Positions 9,542 through 21,700 of a DNA stretch of 64,000 bases are shown piece after piece. Within the stretch, counting starts at the first letter, position 1; each line of letters begins with the position of its first letter. The position numbers and the translations under genes were made by a program. Origin of the DNA: an uncultured bacterium. GTDB lineage: Bacteria; CSSED10-310; CALFER01. Below the pieces are notes generated by a model. It searched no databases and had not been told where the DNA came from. It saw nothing but the letters and a program-made list of their open reading frames with translations. The stretch is from NCBI GenBank assembly GCA_937951895.1, contig CALFER010000020.1, positions 1 through 64,000 of the forward strand, read 5' to 3'.

Positions 9542-12500
9542 TTAATCGAACCATTTGATGTCGTCCGAACGAGGAGTGGGCCGTCTTGCATAAGGATTGA
9601 TACCGTAAATCGGATCATATTCTTTGTTATACAAATTGATGCATTCGATCGGTTTCAAATCGTCTCGGAAAACAGCCACGAGATAATCGGGTATGTCATC
9701 GAGAGAGCCGTGACCATTCCAGAACAGAACTCGCACGGACATCCTGCCCATCATGCATGTCGGATCAGCACACAGAAACCGGTAATTGTGCGTCTTGAAA
9801 CTGTATGTTCGAAACCGCCATCGGAATTGTTTGGCGATGCCCAGTGTCACCCAATGATAGAATTCGTCCTTCCAGTACTCTTCAAACAAGGAGCTGCTCC
9901 GGCTCAGATTGGTCTGTTGCATGACGACCGCTTCGGTCTCGATACCGAACACGTTGTCGAAGAACATCGGTGTCCCCGCAAGCCCGTACCCGCCACTGAA
10001 CTCACGGACCAGGCCGGAACCGGATTCCGAATCTTCCAGATAGCCCAGAATCATGTATCCCTTTGCATCACCATTTTCAACGATGTAACCCGTTCCGGTC
10101 CACGTTGTGTTTGAACCGGTGAAGGTATAGCAATTTTCAGGGATATGCACGGTATAGCCATTTGTGATGTAGTTGTTGAGAACCGCTATAATCGTTGATC
10201 GCAGTTCATTGTTGGGAAATGCAGAGGCATCATTCGGATTGATGACGTTTGTGATCTCACGGATCCGGTCACCCGCGGCGACCGCCCGACGATGAAGTTC
10301 TGCCGTCGACACACACGCGGCAATCGATCCGGTCTCCCGGTAGAACAGCTCGGATTCTCCCGCGGACATCGTCATTCCCTGAAACTTCCGGATGTCTGAG
10401 TGTTTGAATCGAACAGGTTCTTCATCATAGATGCACGCGCTCGGATAATGATCCATGTCGCAGAATGAGGCAAACGCAGAGATATCCTGAATGACATCGC
10501 CGATCCGACTGACGTTGAACGTGATCCCGATGCGTGCGACGCCGGTATCACGGATCATGCGCCCGCGACTCATTCCCATCAGGATTTCTTCGGAGTACTG
10601 CAGTTGTTTGAAGTAGTGACGCCCCTGCAACTGAAGGTAGGTTCCGAGAAACTCTTCGTTGAATTGTCCGGTTGCGGGATCGATCCTGGCAACCTCGCCC
10701 CCCTCACGCATCAGTGCCGTATTGAATTGATCGACAATCTGGAGATCCGTCGCGTCATCGACGGTTTGCCCGGAAATCGCGATATTGAAGAACTCACCGG
10801 CCTGTATGGTATTACTGATCACAACCGGAGTCTCTCCCGTTGAATCCGTCAGGACGAAATACAGATAGGAAATCTCGCCGAGAAGCTTCGTCGGAGCAGG
10901 ACTTGACCAGGGCATGACTTCCCCATCGATCAGAACCTGGGGCTCCACCGAGATCGATCCCGGGAGATCGTAGATCGAGTCGATACCCTCTGGAACGGGA
11001 TCGACCGGCACGAACCGGAAGGTCACCCGCCGATTGGCACAATCTGCGAGATCGAGTGTGATAGACGCAAGCGAGGTTTCGGGAGGGAATACCGCCGGCA
11101 CCGATGTCGGCTCGGCTGAGACCATCACCACCATGGTTCGGGACACGGCCATGTCCGGATCGTCGAAAAAGGCGTCTTCGTTCTGAATATAATCGATCGT
11201 GGAGGATCCATTCTCGACGATGATTTCATACGGAAGCGTATTGGCCAGATACTCGTTCTCTTCGTACCGCATTTTTGCGCCGTTACAGCGCTGGAACAGT
11301 GCTGAACCCCCGTCCGTCTTCTGCTCCGCCAGGTGACTCATAAACTGGTCCAGCAACGCCTCAACCGGATCACAGATTTCACTGGAACCCAAAAATCGCT
11401 TATCCAACACGGCCTCGAGCATGGGAAAGTCAGGGTCCGACATCGGATTGCTTGACTCGGCGACATGAACATCCATCGGCTTCATGATGATATCCAGAGG
11501 GATCCATGTGTTACCGGCATAAAGTGGCGGAGGGTAGGCCGGGATAGGGGACGGAGGCATCCACCCGGGCCCCGGCGTGTTAAAAACGGGAGTCGGAACG
11601 GGAGGCGTGAATGCCGCTCGTTTTGCACCGCGCGACGGAACGTAGTCGATTTGTGCGACCACAAACCCGTATTCGTTGAATCGCAGACCGGTTATCCGGC
11701 CATTGGTGGCGATGACACGGGCGTGCGCTTCGCCGGAATCCGTTTTATTGTAAATCGAATTCAACCCCGTTACCGCCATGTGCGCTAATTCGTTTCGACG
11801 TGCTTCGGTCGCGTCGTCCTCGATCGGTAGCCCGAGACATTGCAAAGCCGTCTCGACGGGAATCACAACATCAGCCTGCACCAGAGAACAGGAAACCCCG
11901 GAGGCACGGAGAAGCGATATCAGGAGAGCCGACGCGTCCCATTCATTAGCCTTGCCCCCGCGAACCAAAGCAGACGGACGTTTACGTTGTCCCGGATATG
12001 GTTCGTACTGAATCACATTGCGGACATAATTGTAAATCCGGAGGGGTTCCCAGCCGAGTTCCATGGCTTTTTCGAGAATCGCCGGATGATCGGATTCGAT
12101 ATGCGACGAGGTCCGCTGCGCTCCCTTGCGACCCGAACTCCAGCGGGATAGTTCGTTGCTCAGCGACTGATTCGACAGCGTCCGGATCGATGTGCCATCC
12201 AATGATTCACAACGACCGGCTATCTTTTTTTCCTTCAAGACAGGTTCGCCGATAGGATCGATGCCCGATTCCCAGCCCAGCTTATCGCCGAGTTGCTTCC
12301 GGATTGCCTGTAGTTTTTCGGTGGATGTGATGCGGCACGTGTGGGTATCGCGATCAATGGTTTCAGCCAGACGGGCTTCTACCGCGAAGAGTTCGATCCA
12401 GTTCAGTGTCGATTCGAGGGATGCATGTGACTTCCTCCATTCGGGCAGCGCTTTACTCTTTTCAAGATCCGAGGCTGTCTCATCCAGAACTACCTGCAGA

Positions 12501-12760
12501 TCCGAGGCGTCCTGCTTCAACGCTTCAAATCTGTCCACGAATTCGTCGTAGACGCCAGGAGCGAAGCTGTGGTTTTCGCCTTCCTGCAGCATTCGATCGA
12601 TCGCCCGGCGAAGAGTCGAGGCTGTTTTGCAGAACGTTCGGACAGAAGATCGATAGGGTGCGAGAGTCTGTTTCAGATCTCGTTGAACGACTCCGTGAAT
12701 CAGCACGAAGGATGAGGTAATGATGATCAGAACTGCGGCGGAAATCAGCTTGCGTTGCAT
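9542..12760 (-). CDS. Secreted transglutaminase-like protein, probably the N-terminal half of the RHS protein
   Basis: I place the start at the ATG at 12760 (MQRKLISAA), not at the upstream one at 12856, because an AGGAG at 12769-12773 sits 8 bases before it and a signal-anchor-like hydrophobic stretch follows. The product is about 1072 residues. Around residue 255-305 is a transglutaminase-like fold segment (GGKANEWDASALLISLLRASG), but the usual nucleophilic Cys position reads Trp, so it may be catalytically dead. Proline-rich linkers and a long beta-rich C-terminal region follow. From general knowledge, similar transglutaminase-like regions are often fused to RHS repeats. Here the reading frame continues directly into the RHS frame after a single TAA at 9542-9544, so the two ORFs look like one gene interrupted by a nonsense codon. 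The upstream giant gene ends 12 bases before this start. Confidence 0.75.
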   Translation of the reverse strand: MQRKLISAAVLIIITSSFVLIHGVVQRDLKQTLAPYRSSVRTFCKTASTLRRAIDRMLQEGENHSFAPGVYDEFVDRFEALKQDASDLQVVLDETASDLEKSKALPEWRKSHASLESTLNWIELFAVEARLAETIDRDTHTCRITSTEKLQAIRKQLGDKLGWESGIDPIGEPVLKEKKIAGRCESLDGTSIRTLSNQSLSNELSRWSSGRKGAQRTSSHIESDHPAILEKAMELGWEPLRIYNYVRNVIQYEPYPGQRKRPSALVRGGKANEWDASALLISLLRASGVSCSLVQADVVIPVETALQCLGLPIEDDATEARRNELAHMAVTGLNSIYNKTDSGEAHARVIATNGRITGLRFNEYGFVVAQIDYVPSRGAKRAAFTPPVPTPVFNTPGPGWMPPSPIPAYPPPLYAGNTWIPLDIIMKPMDVHVAESSNPMSDPDFPMLEAVLDKRFLGSSEICDPVEALLDQFMSHLAEQKTDGGSALFQRCNGAKMRYEENEYLANTLPYEIIVENGSSTIDYIQNEDAFFDDPDMAVSRTMVVMVSAEPTSVPAVFPPETSLASITLDLADCANRRVTFRFVPVDPVPEGIDSIYDLPGSISVEPQVLIDGEVMPWSSPAPTKLLGEISYLYFVLTDSTGETPVVISNTIQAGEFFNIAISGQTVDDATDLQIVDQFNTALMREGGEVARIDPATGQFNEEFLGTYLQLQGRHYFKQLQYSEEILMGMSRGRMIRDTGVARIGITFNVSRIGDVIQDISAFASFCDMDHYPSACIYDEEPVRFKHSDIRKFQGMTMSAGESELFYRETGSIAACVSTAELHRRAVAAGDRIREITNVINPNDASAFPNNELRSTIIAVLNNYITNGYTVHIPENCYTFTGSNTTWTGTGYIVENGDAKGYMILGYLEDSESGSGLVREFSGGYGLAGTPMFFDNVFGIETEAVVMQQTNLSRSSSLFEEYWKDEFYHWVTLGIAKQFRWRFRTYSFKTHNYRFLCADPTCMMGRMSVRVLFWNGHGSLDDIPDYLVAVFRDDLKPIECINLYNKEYDPIYGINPYARRPTPRSDDIKWFD

Positions 12761-12771
12761 GGATCGCACTC

Positions 12772-15700
12772 CTATCGGGAACTCGATGTACGGGTGATCG
12801 TCAATCGAACCTGGGCGACGTGTCCGGGACGGTTCATCGGTTCGGCGTATAGCCAAGCTGAGGCCTCTGTTCCGGGGGGCTGGGAAGCCCAGAGCCCCGC
12901 CATGGTAGCGGTGACCGTCAGATCTCGACAGTCACCGCCCATCATGAGAGCAAAATCGCCGGAGAACTGCACGGAATCCATAAAACCGCCCGATGTTTCA
13001 TCCCACCAGAAATGAATATCGGATGCGCAATCACCGCCAGGACCACCTGTGTTGCATAAATCTCCGGTCGAGACCGCTGTCTGACCGGACGAAATGGCGA
13101 TCCATTCATCGGGATCGAATTCAAGGCTTGGATTCCCGAGACAAGGGAACGGTGACGGAGTCGGCGATGGCGGCGGTGTGGGTGTCGGAGGCTGTGGTGT
13201 CGGAGTGAACGATGGCGGAGGCGTCGATGTCGGAAGGGGCGATGGTGTATGCGAAGGAGAGGGCGTCGGTTTATACCGATAACAGAGATTCAATATGGGT
13301 CGATACGAAATACTGGATTCAGAAGACCGGTATGTCTCATAACTCGAACTGGTATCTGAAATCAGCATGATCCCGTGGTATACACGAGTTCCATTCGCCC
13401 ATTCGACGAAAAGATCAGTCAGGTCGATGATGATCCATCCGTTGGTATCGATTACCAGTGATACATAGGGATCCGGATCATATGCGGAGTTAATCAAACC
13501 CCAAGTCACGCCAGTCTCCGTCCAGTCCTCCGTCACAGAATGAACCGCCACTTCCGCCCCGGATGCATGGGTCACATTGATGGCGAATTCAGCCGAAACC
13601 ACCTCAATTTCCTCCAGGTTGACCGGCAGATCAAATGCAATCAGCGTTCGTTTCTCATAGCCACTCACATAACCAGTGTACAATGTCGAACTGGAACCAC
13701 CATTGTATCCATGAGACGCATCCCAGATGTAAGCATCCGGGATATCTCCGTACAGCCCTCGTCGAATCTCAATACAGGTCACATCGTTCGGAGTCGGTGT
13801 CACGGTCGGGACCGGGGTCCACGTCGGCGCAGGGGTTGGAGTATACGTGGGTGGCGCTGGAGTGAAGGTCGGCGTGTCCGTCGGAATGGCCGTCGGTGTG
13901 TCGGTTGGTGTCCAGGTCGGCGTGTTGGTCGGTGTGAGTGTGCATGTCGGAGTCGGAGTGGCGGTCGGTTGTTCGGTGAGGGTCAGCCATGTCAGACAGA
14001 GCGTGGTCTCATAGCTCTCGTGCCGAACCATCAGGAATGCCGCATAGTCTCCCGGAGCGAATCCATCGGTGTTCAGAACATGAACCGCCTGATGCGCTTG
14101 TCCCTGCGCTATCAGCGGAATCATTTCATGTGAAGTCGAGTCTGTCAGGTCGCCCGAAACCTCATTGAACACATCAAACCATATCTCGATATTCTGCAGA
14201 TTCTCGGGATAGCGATTGGTAATACTGTATGCAAGACCTACTTCGGATCCGATCGGAGCAGTCCCGGGATCCGTCGAGCAGATCGGATCGAGATATCCGG
14301 CGGGGTTCCAGTAGATCTGGATCGAACTCAAGCATGTCGTGATGACCGTCTCGCCTCGGGCAACGGTCTGTTCGATCTGGTATTCACCCTGCGGATGGCT
14401 CTCCGTCTGGAACATCGCAGTACGAACCAGATGGGTGTCCGGCGGCATCGAATCGATCGTGTATGCAAGAAGCTGCTCCATCTCACCGCTCGGATACCGC
14501 ACGATGACCGACACATCGAGATCCTCCTGGGTACTGTTCAGACCCATGTTGAACAAATCGGACGTAACCTCAACCGTGTCGTTTTCCGAATAGATGGTGT
14601 CATCGGTTACCAGCGAACATTCAAGACCCTCACTGAGGAAGATATTGAATGGTGTGCTGATGGAGTAGCATGCGAGATCATTCAGCGCGAGATCGGCGGT
14701 GAACGAGTAATCTCCTGCGGCAAGGCGACCGGTAAACCACTCGAACGGGAAATCGCACTGGCGTCCCGGGTCGATCGAACAACACATCTCATGGAATCCT
14801 ATCGTCGTTCGATCCCAGAATGCGAATCCGTTTCGAGTCAGAAACCACATCCCGGTGATCTTCTGCCCGCTCAACTGCATCAAGGACTCGTCGATATTGA
14901 GTCTCGACCAGTCACCCGATGCAGGAAGATCACCTGCTCGGATGCCGCCGCCGGGCAAGCCGGTGATATCGTCACTCCCCCAGTAGAGTCCCACCCGGAT
15001 GTCTCGTAGTTCGAGTACGACGGCGAGCGCATCCGGTGGCTGATCCGGAGCGAGATAGACATATTGCACGAGACTTTGCTTTTTGCCGATAGTGATCGGG
15101 GTGGACGCATCCGAAAATGCGTGCATCTCAATCCCCATCCCGAGCGCGCCGAGAGTCGTGTGACAGGCTGATCCACTGAGCGCGGAGATCTCGTGTGTCC
15201 ATTGCCATGTCGAGGAGACCGTTCCGGGATCGGAGTCTTCAATCCACGGAGAAAACTCGAGCGCATTGATGATCGACCCGTCGGGTTCCTGATTCAGGAT
15301 CGTTCCATCCGCATCACGAATTGTCCAGGTCGCACAGGCGTCCAGAGCCGGTCCCGCGCGTCTGCGATCCCGAATGTTGGTGTTTCCCCGGATAAATGTC
15401 ATCGGTGCCAGGTTATTACCCCCAAGGGTTTGAGCCAGAGATACCTCATCGACAATAACCGAAAACTCCTGGCAATCCGAGCTCATGTTGCCGCATGAAT
15501 CGAGCGAGACAACCTGAATATCATGCTCGCAGGCCGGAAGTTCGACATCGATGCTGAAAAAGGTCTGGACATCGTGAATCTGGCTCTCGCCATTGATGAT
15601 GACAACGAGTTGCCGGGTGAACGCCACGCCGGAGATGGACAATCGCCGTTCCGCAGTCTGCAACGTCGACCCGGGAACCGGATCGATTACGAGCGGACAG

Positions 15701-18700
15701 GGGGGAGGTTCGACGATCCGAACGGCAGTTGTCGTCTGGGATACGTTACCTGCCGAATCCCGAGCCACCAGTTCGAGATCGTAATCTTCCGGCTCGACTC
15801 TTGATGCATCCCATGAACAGAGCCGATCATCTTCGATCGGAGTCATCCCGGAACAGATGAATTCTTCCTGCGCCAACTGACCCGCCACTCGCGCGATTAA
15901 TTCGAAATCATTAAAGTTATCGGACAGATCGAGGTAATTCCGATCAGTCGCCGTCCCGTCGATCGGAATGACTCCCGCGAGGCACAAAGGAGCGTCGAAA
16001 TCCGTCAGGTTCACGATCGGAGCGATATTATCCACCTCGACATCGCCTTCTGCCGATTCACCGTTCAGATCACAGATCAGTTCGACATGATACCGATCCG
16101 ATGCCGTGACGATCTCGCCCGTCACGTCGCGTCCGTCCCAGGGGATCAGGTGCAGGCCGTCCTCCAGGCAACCGGTCTGAATCTCGCGGACGACTTCGAC
16201 GGTGTCATTCGGCAACAGTCGGGTAATCCGTGCGAGGACGGAGGATGGGCCGTTCAGTTCGAAGTAAAAACCGGTCGTATCGAGGGTGCCTGGAGAGTTG
16301 GCCGGGGAGAATGGATCCGGGCCCGCTCCCAGCCAGGAAATCGTGAGTGGCTCGATCCTGAGATCGAACCGGTACTTGTTGTTTGTTTCGTCGGATTCAT
16401 CAATTTGGTTCCCGTTGTCGACCACGAGATAGAGCGGGTAGACACCCGGCGGTAGATCCGGGATCCATTCGTATTCGATCGGGGCCATACGTTCCACCGG
16501 GAGCATCGGCACATAGAATGAATGAAGCGCCGTTGCCGGGTTGAGCCAGTTGTCCGGGTCATTCAGATAGAGCATCGCCTGGGAAGCATTGGCCTGGGCA
16601 TTTCCCTGATTCCATATCGTCATCTCGATACGCGCCGTTCCTTCCGGCAGGATCCAGTGCGTACCCTCCAGATCACGTCCGACCAGATCGGGAAGTGCGT
16701 CCGGCTCAATCCGGATCCGGAATGTATTCATATCAGCACCGGTTTCGTCTCCCTGAGCTGCGTTTACAATCAGAATATACTGTCCGGGCTGAGTTCCGAG
16801 TGGGATTGTGAACGAATGGGAGAATCGGTTGGACGTCGGGAAGGTGGCGTTGAAAGCGAACTCCGTCAGGATTTCAGAGGAGGGGGAGCTCTCGGATACA
16901 ACGCGGTAGATCAGAGAGGAGTCCGGCTGACTGAGATCGAGGATGCGATCGAGGTAGATATCAACCGGCACGGTTTCACCGGGATGAAAGGTCCAGAATT
17001 CGACGGGGGGTGTGGGATCGCAGCCGTTTATGTATGCTGTGACGTCGATGTCGGCATACCAGTCGACGGCATGGAGTGCCCAGACCGCGAGTGCCGTGTC
17101 GCGAGTATTGGCAGTTTTTGATCCAAGATTCGCACCCCAGCCGTTGAATTCATCGATATAGAGCGGATCATCCGACTTGATCTGTGCCAGGAGCAGCCAG
17201 TTGACACCTTCGCTGATCGCTATTTTTTCTGCCAGGGTGTACTCGCCGGTGTGATTGTGAGTCAGCGCGATGAGACTCATGGCGGTGGCATCGACCGTAG
17301 AACTGAAGAACAAGCCGGACGGGGGATGGGCATTGTAGGACCAACCCCCGTCGTAGGTATTCTGGTGCATCGCCAGCAGATGTTCACGCGATTGCAAATA
17401 AATCTGGGGCATGTCGGGCAGCTCGGTCTGCGCACCCGGGAGTGTGGAGATGATCTGCGCATAGATCGATTCCCCGGTATCGAACTCGAAACCGTCCGCG
17501 CCTCCTTCCCAGAAAGTGTTGAAAAGAAGGTCCGTAATCTCCTGAATGTCCGGATCGGACCATGCTTTACCGGCTTCAATAAGACCGATAAGAGCCAGTT
17601 GCGTTTCGTAGTTTCTCGAACCAATCTCCGTCGGATAACAAGCGATGAAGAGTCCCAGTCCGCCATCTGCATTTCGCAACTCGGACAGTATAGTTTTCAA
17701 TTTGATGACGAGTGTCTGCGCATTTTCAGGAAGACTGTCATTCTGAGATGCCATTGCCCATAGAGCTCTTGACATCGGATCCGGGTCCTGTGAAGCATAT
17801 CCTATGTAATCTCCAAACGCTGCTACTTCCAGATTACCAAAGAGACCCGAACAATAGTATGCGTTAGAAAGTGCGTTCTGGATTGCGAAGCTGAGTTGGT
17901 TTTCAGTGTAAGATATGCTGGCGACGTTCAGAGCCTTCATGGTGATTCCAGTACTGATCCAGGATTCCGCATGGTCTGAGTTCATTGGAATCGCATGCAG
18001 GAGAGGGGAAATGTGTGACTTAACTTCTCCAATTCTGCGTTTGATCACATTGTCCAACAACTGCATATTCGGGTAGTTATCGGGACGGTCGTCTGAAGGC
18101 CAGGAACTTAGATTTGTAAAAATTTCCATCAAATGGATTGGTAGTGCGCAAAGATAGAAATCCTCTTGTTCGGAAACCAACCGTTTTGAGCTGTCAAGTT
18201 CGGGGCATTCAAACCATTCATCCCCGCTCTGGAAATAATACCCTCCATCAGCATTTGTCGAAGGCCCATCGGGTGTCGTTCTCGAAATCAGTTGTGACAG
18301 ATATGTGCAATACAGAATTGTGTTTGTCATTGTTCCCTGGCATTGCATAAATCCAGACAGACAGGACAGGACGTCTCCAACGATAATCGATGACCAATGA
18401 AGTGTGGGTTGTTGATTGGAAAGAGAATCGTTCAAGACATTGAACATGAATTCTTTCGCTTTGAACAGGTCCAAAGGAGCGGAAATGCTGCAATTCTGGA
18501 AATCGATCAATGCTTGAATTGGCGACCATGTAAATCCGAGCATACGCGTATCACCAGGATATAGACCCCAATAATACTGATCGTAGGGTTGGCCCGAACC
18601 ATAGTTGTTGTAAGTAAGATAAAACATGTGGAGGAGCGAATAAACGAGGTTCGTATTGGCATCTTGCGCATAGTTTGGGATGTAAGCATTAAAATGCTCT

Positions 18701-21700
18701 ATGTCCGGATCGACGGCACACAGAGCTCTCAGTGCGAAAGCTGTTGTAACAAGGTCATCTACCAATCCAGCGTCGGGCCAACTGGTCGTTCCATGATAAC
18801 CTTCGACTTGATAGACACTCCTCGTAAAGTACATGATCGCTCGGTGAATCGCTCCTGTTTCCGGAGCCGATCCAGGAATTGAAATTGATCCGATTCTCTC
18901 GAGTATCTCATCGACGTGATCCGGATAATCAGAGAATTGTGGCAGAATATCTCGAGCCAACGCCAATGCCCACAGATTAGCTGCCGTTGCCCAAAAAGAT
19001 GAGTTCTCATCCCAACTCCCTGTATCGTTCTGCTGATCCAAGATGAATTCGATCAGCGTGAGATACTCGTGGATTTCCAGTGGAAGATATGACAGACGAT
19101 CATCGAGATGTCCGTAGAGTTGCCAAGCCTTCGCGAAGAGAATCCCGATCATGCCCTGCTTGACTTGGTTGTTTTGATCATCCCACAGGCCCAGAGAATA
19201 CGGCCCATCCGCCAGTTTATACTGATACAGAGATCCCAGAATTGACTCTGCATCTCCCGAATCACCTGTATTCCGGTATTTGAAATCACAATCGATCCCC
19301 GGAGCGAGATCCGTGAGATCTCCACGATTGTATCGAACAAAAACCGACTGAAATTTGTAATCCTCCAACGGAAGATTCTTCATCGGTGGAATCGATGGTT
19401 GCAAATTATACGGTGACATGATCCGATTGTTTAACCAGATCCATCCGCGCCCTTTGGCCCCCCCCCCCGTTCCCATCGCATCGACAAGAAAACTGAGGCC
19501 GAACTCAGTGGTAGCCTCGATGTTCAGATATCCCTCATATATCACGGCAAAATGATCCGGAGTCAATCCGGGAATGTTCCCGATATCGTCGAAGAAACCG
19601 ATCTGAGTGCCATCTTCGACACGTGTCAATAGCGGATTGATGCCGGGGGTCGTATTGTCGGCATCGAGCAGGATGTAATGACCGAAAGAGTCTGGAATCG
19701 AGTCACCTGGGCCATACTGCTGCGGATCGAGATTGTAGTAAGTCGCTTTGAGTTTCCCGGTCTCACCGACGTTACGAACATGCTGATGATCGAGCAACCA
19801 CTCGACCCCTCCTTCCCGTGCCGTGTCGAAATGATGCTGATCGGAATGGATCAGGATGTGCTCCGAGACAACATTGCATCCACCGCTGATCGGACAGACC
19901 GATTCCCAGATTTCGTCCACATCGCCATTCGGATTCACCGTCGAGATCCTCGAATCCGCCATGACGTAAATCGTCCCCGGACCTCGGACATCATTGATCG
20001 TCCAATCGAACGCAATCGGGACTTCCTCTCCTATATCGAGTGGCTCATCGACATTCCAGGTATAGAGCGGAACCAGTTCGGTACTCCCCTCACTGAGCAT
20101 CGACCAGAATTCCTCCGGAGTCACCGTGCTCGAAAAGTAACACCCTATTTCAAAGTCTGATCCGTCAGGAATCGGTCGGAGACCGTCGTTTCGAAGTTGC
20201 ACTGAAACATGAAGGGTATCGCCCTCGCGGATGATCCCGGGAATCGGATTCCCCGTCATCACCAGATTACTCATTACCAGATCCGGTTTCTCGGGGTTCA
20301 CGATATGAAGTTCAAAGGACAACTCGTTATCCGTTTCATCGGGTTCTTCGATTGATTGATCCGGATCGACGACCAGCACGAGATCGCAATCGGATTCAAC
20401 CTGCGGATACCAGGAGTTTTCCGATGAGATCGTCCCGGTACCGTTCGCTTCGAGACGGTCGAACAGGTATGCGGCACCCGGGAATCCAGCTTCCGGATCG
20501 GAAACATACAATCCCGCCGTAACCTGTGAAACTTCCGTGACGCCCTGATTCAGAAAAACACCCTCAAGATCGACCGGTCTGCCGACGAAAACGGAACAAT
20601 TCGAATCGATTGCCTCGCATGATACGCCATACTCCGTTTGTTCCAGACTCAGCGAAAGGGCCTTCAGATTGACCGGTGGAGACACGATGATCGGCCTGAC
20701 AACGATGTTGTTCGACTCACCTCCGCCAAATTCCCGGATCACATCAGTCGGGTCCATCCGGACGGTGAGTGTATATTCGCCTTGCGGCCAATCCGCTTCG
20801 ATGGTGATCGGGAAGACTTCCTGGGGAGTAAAGTGATGCCACTCTCGCCGGGGGTACGTCGCAAGCAACTGCCCACCCGCATCGGTGATCTCGATCACGA
20901 CTTCAGCTTCGACCTGATATGCGAGTTCCTGAGTTCCCTGATTCCTCGTCCGGATCTCGATTCCGAATTCCTGGCCCTGGATCGGCACATCATGACTCAG
21001 ACGGATATCCGATCCCATGACACTCAGATCAATGTACCGAACATTCAAGGTCGTGCGGAAATCGGCTCGATTGTTGAATTCGTTCGTTTCTCTGAACTGG
21101 TCTTCTTCATCGACGACATAAATGATGGGAATTTCACCGACGAGACCATCGTTCGCCGGATTCCAATCGAAAGAGTCCGGGTGGAAGCAACTCGAGATAG
21201 CTTGGGAGTAGAGCCACGGCCAAGAATCACACACTCGCGGTTTACTGGTCAGATCGAGACAAAACGAATGAATCAGATTTCCGGGAGCAATTTCCGAATG
21301 ATAAAACGCAACAGATATTTCCCGTGCCTTCAGCGGATAATCGTCCAGCAAACAACCATTCTCCCGATTCATTCGATCGCAGGCGACTTTACCATGAACC
21401 GTGATGATCTCTCCCGCATTGATGGTCGCATTCGGATTATATGGGAATCCGACCCAGGTGGGATCCGTGCTGAAATCGATCAGACATTCCTCGTCATCGC
21501 GTTCGATTGAATCTTTATTCTCCATGAAGTTATTGTCATATTCCGACTCGAAGATGTTTCGATCCGAGTTGATCCGGACATGGATGAACGATTCCCCGCA
21601 TGGAATTTTAGACCGTGCCATTTCGACATTGAAAACGTCACCGTGGAGAGGGATGTCGGACGGAAGAATCGACTGGCTGTCAAGCACCCACAGATCCGTG

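Noticed and set aside
9542..9544. TAA codon considered as a recoded sense codon like the UGA in the redoxin
   Set aside because: TAA is not used for Sec; a nonsense mutation or sequencing error is the simpler explanation, although read-through is not excluded.
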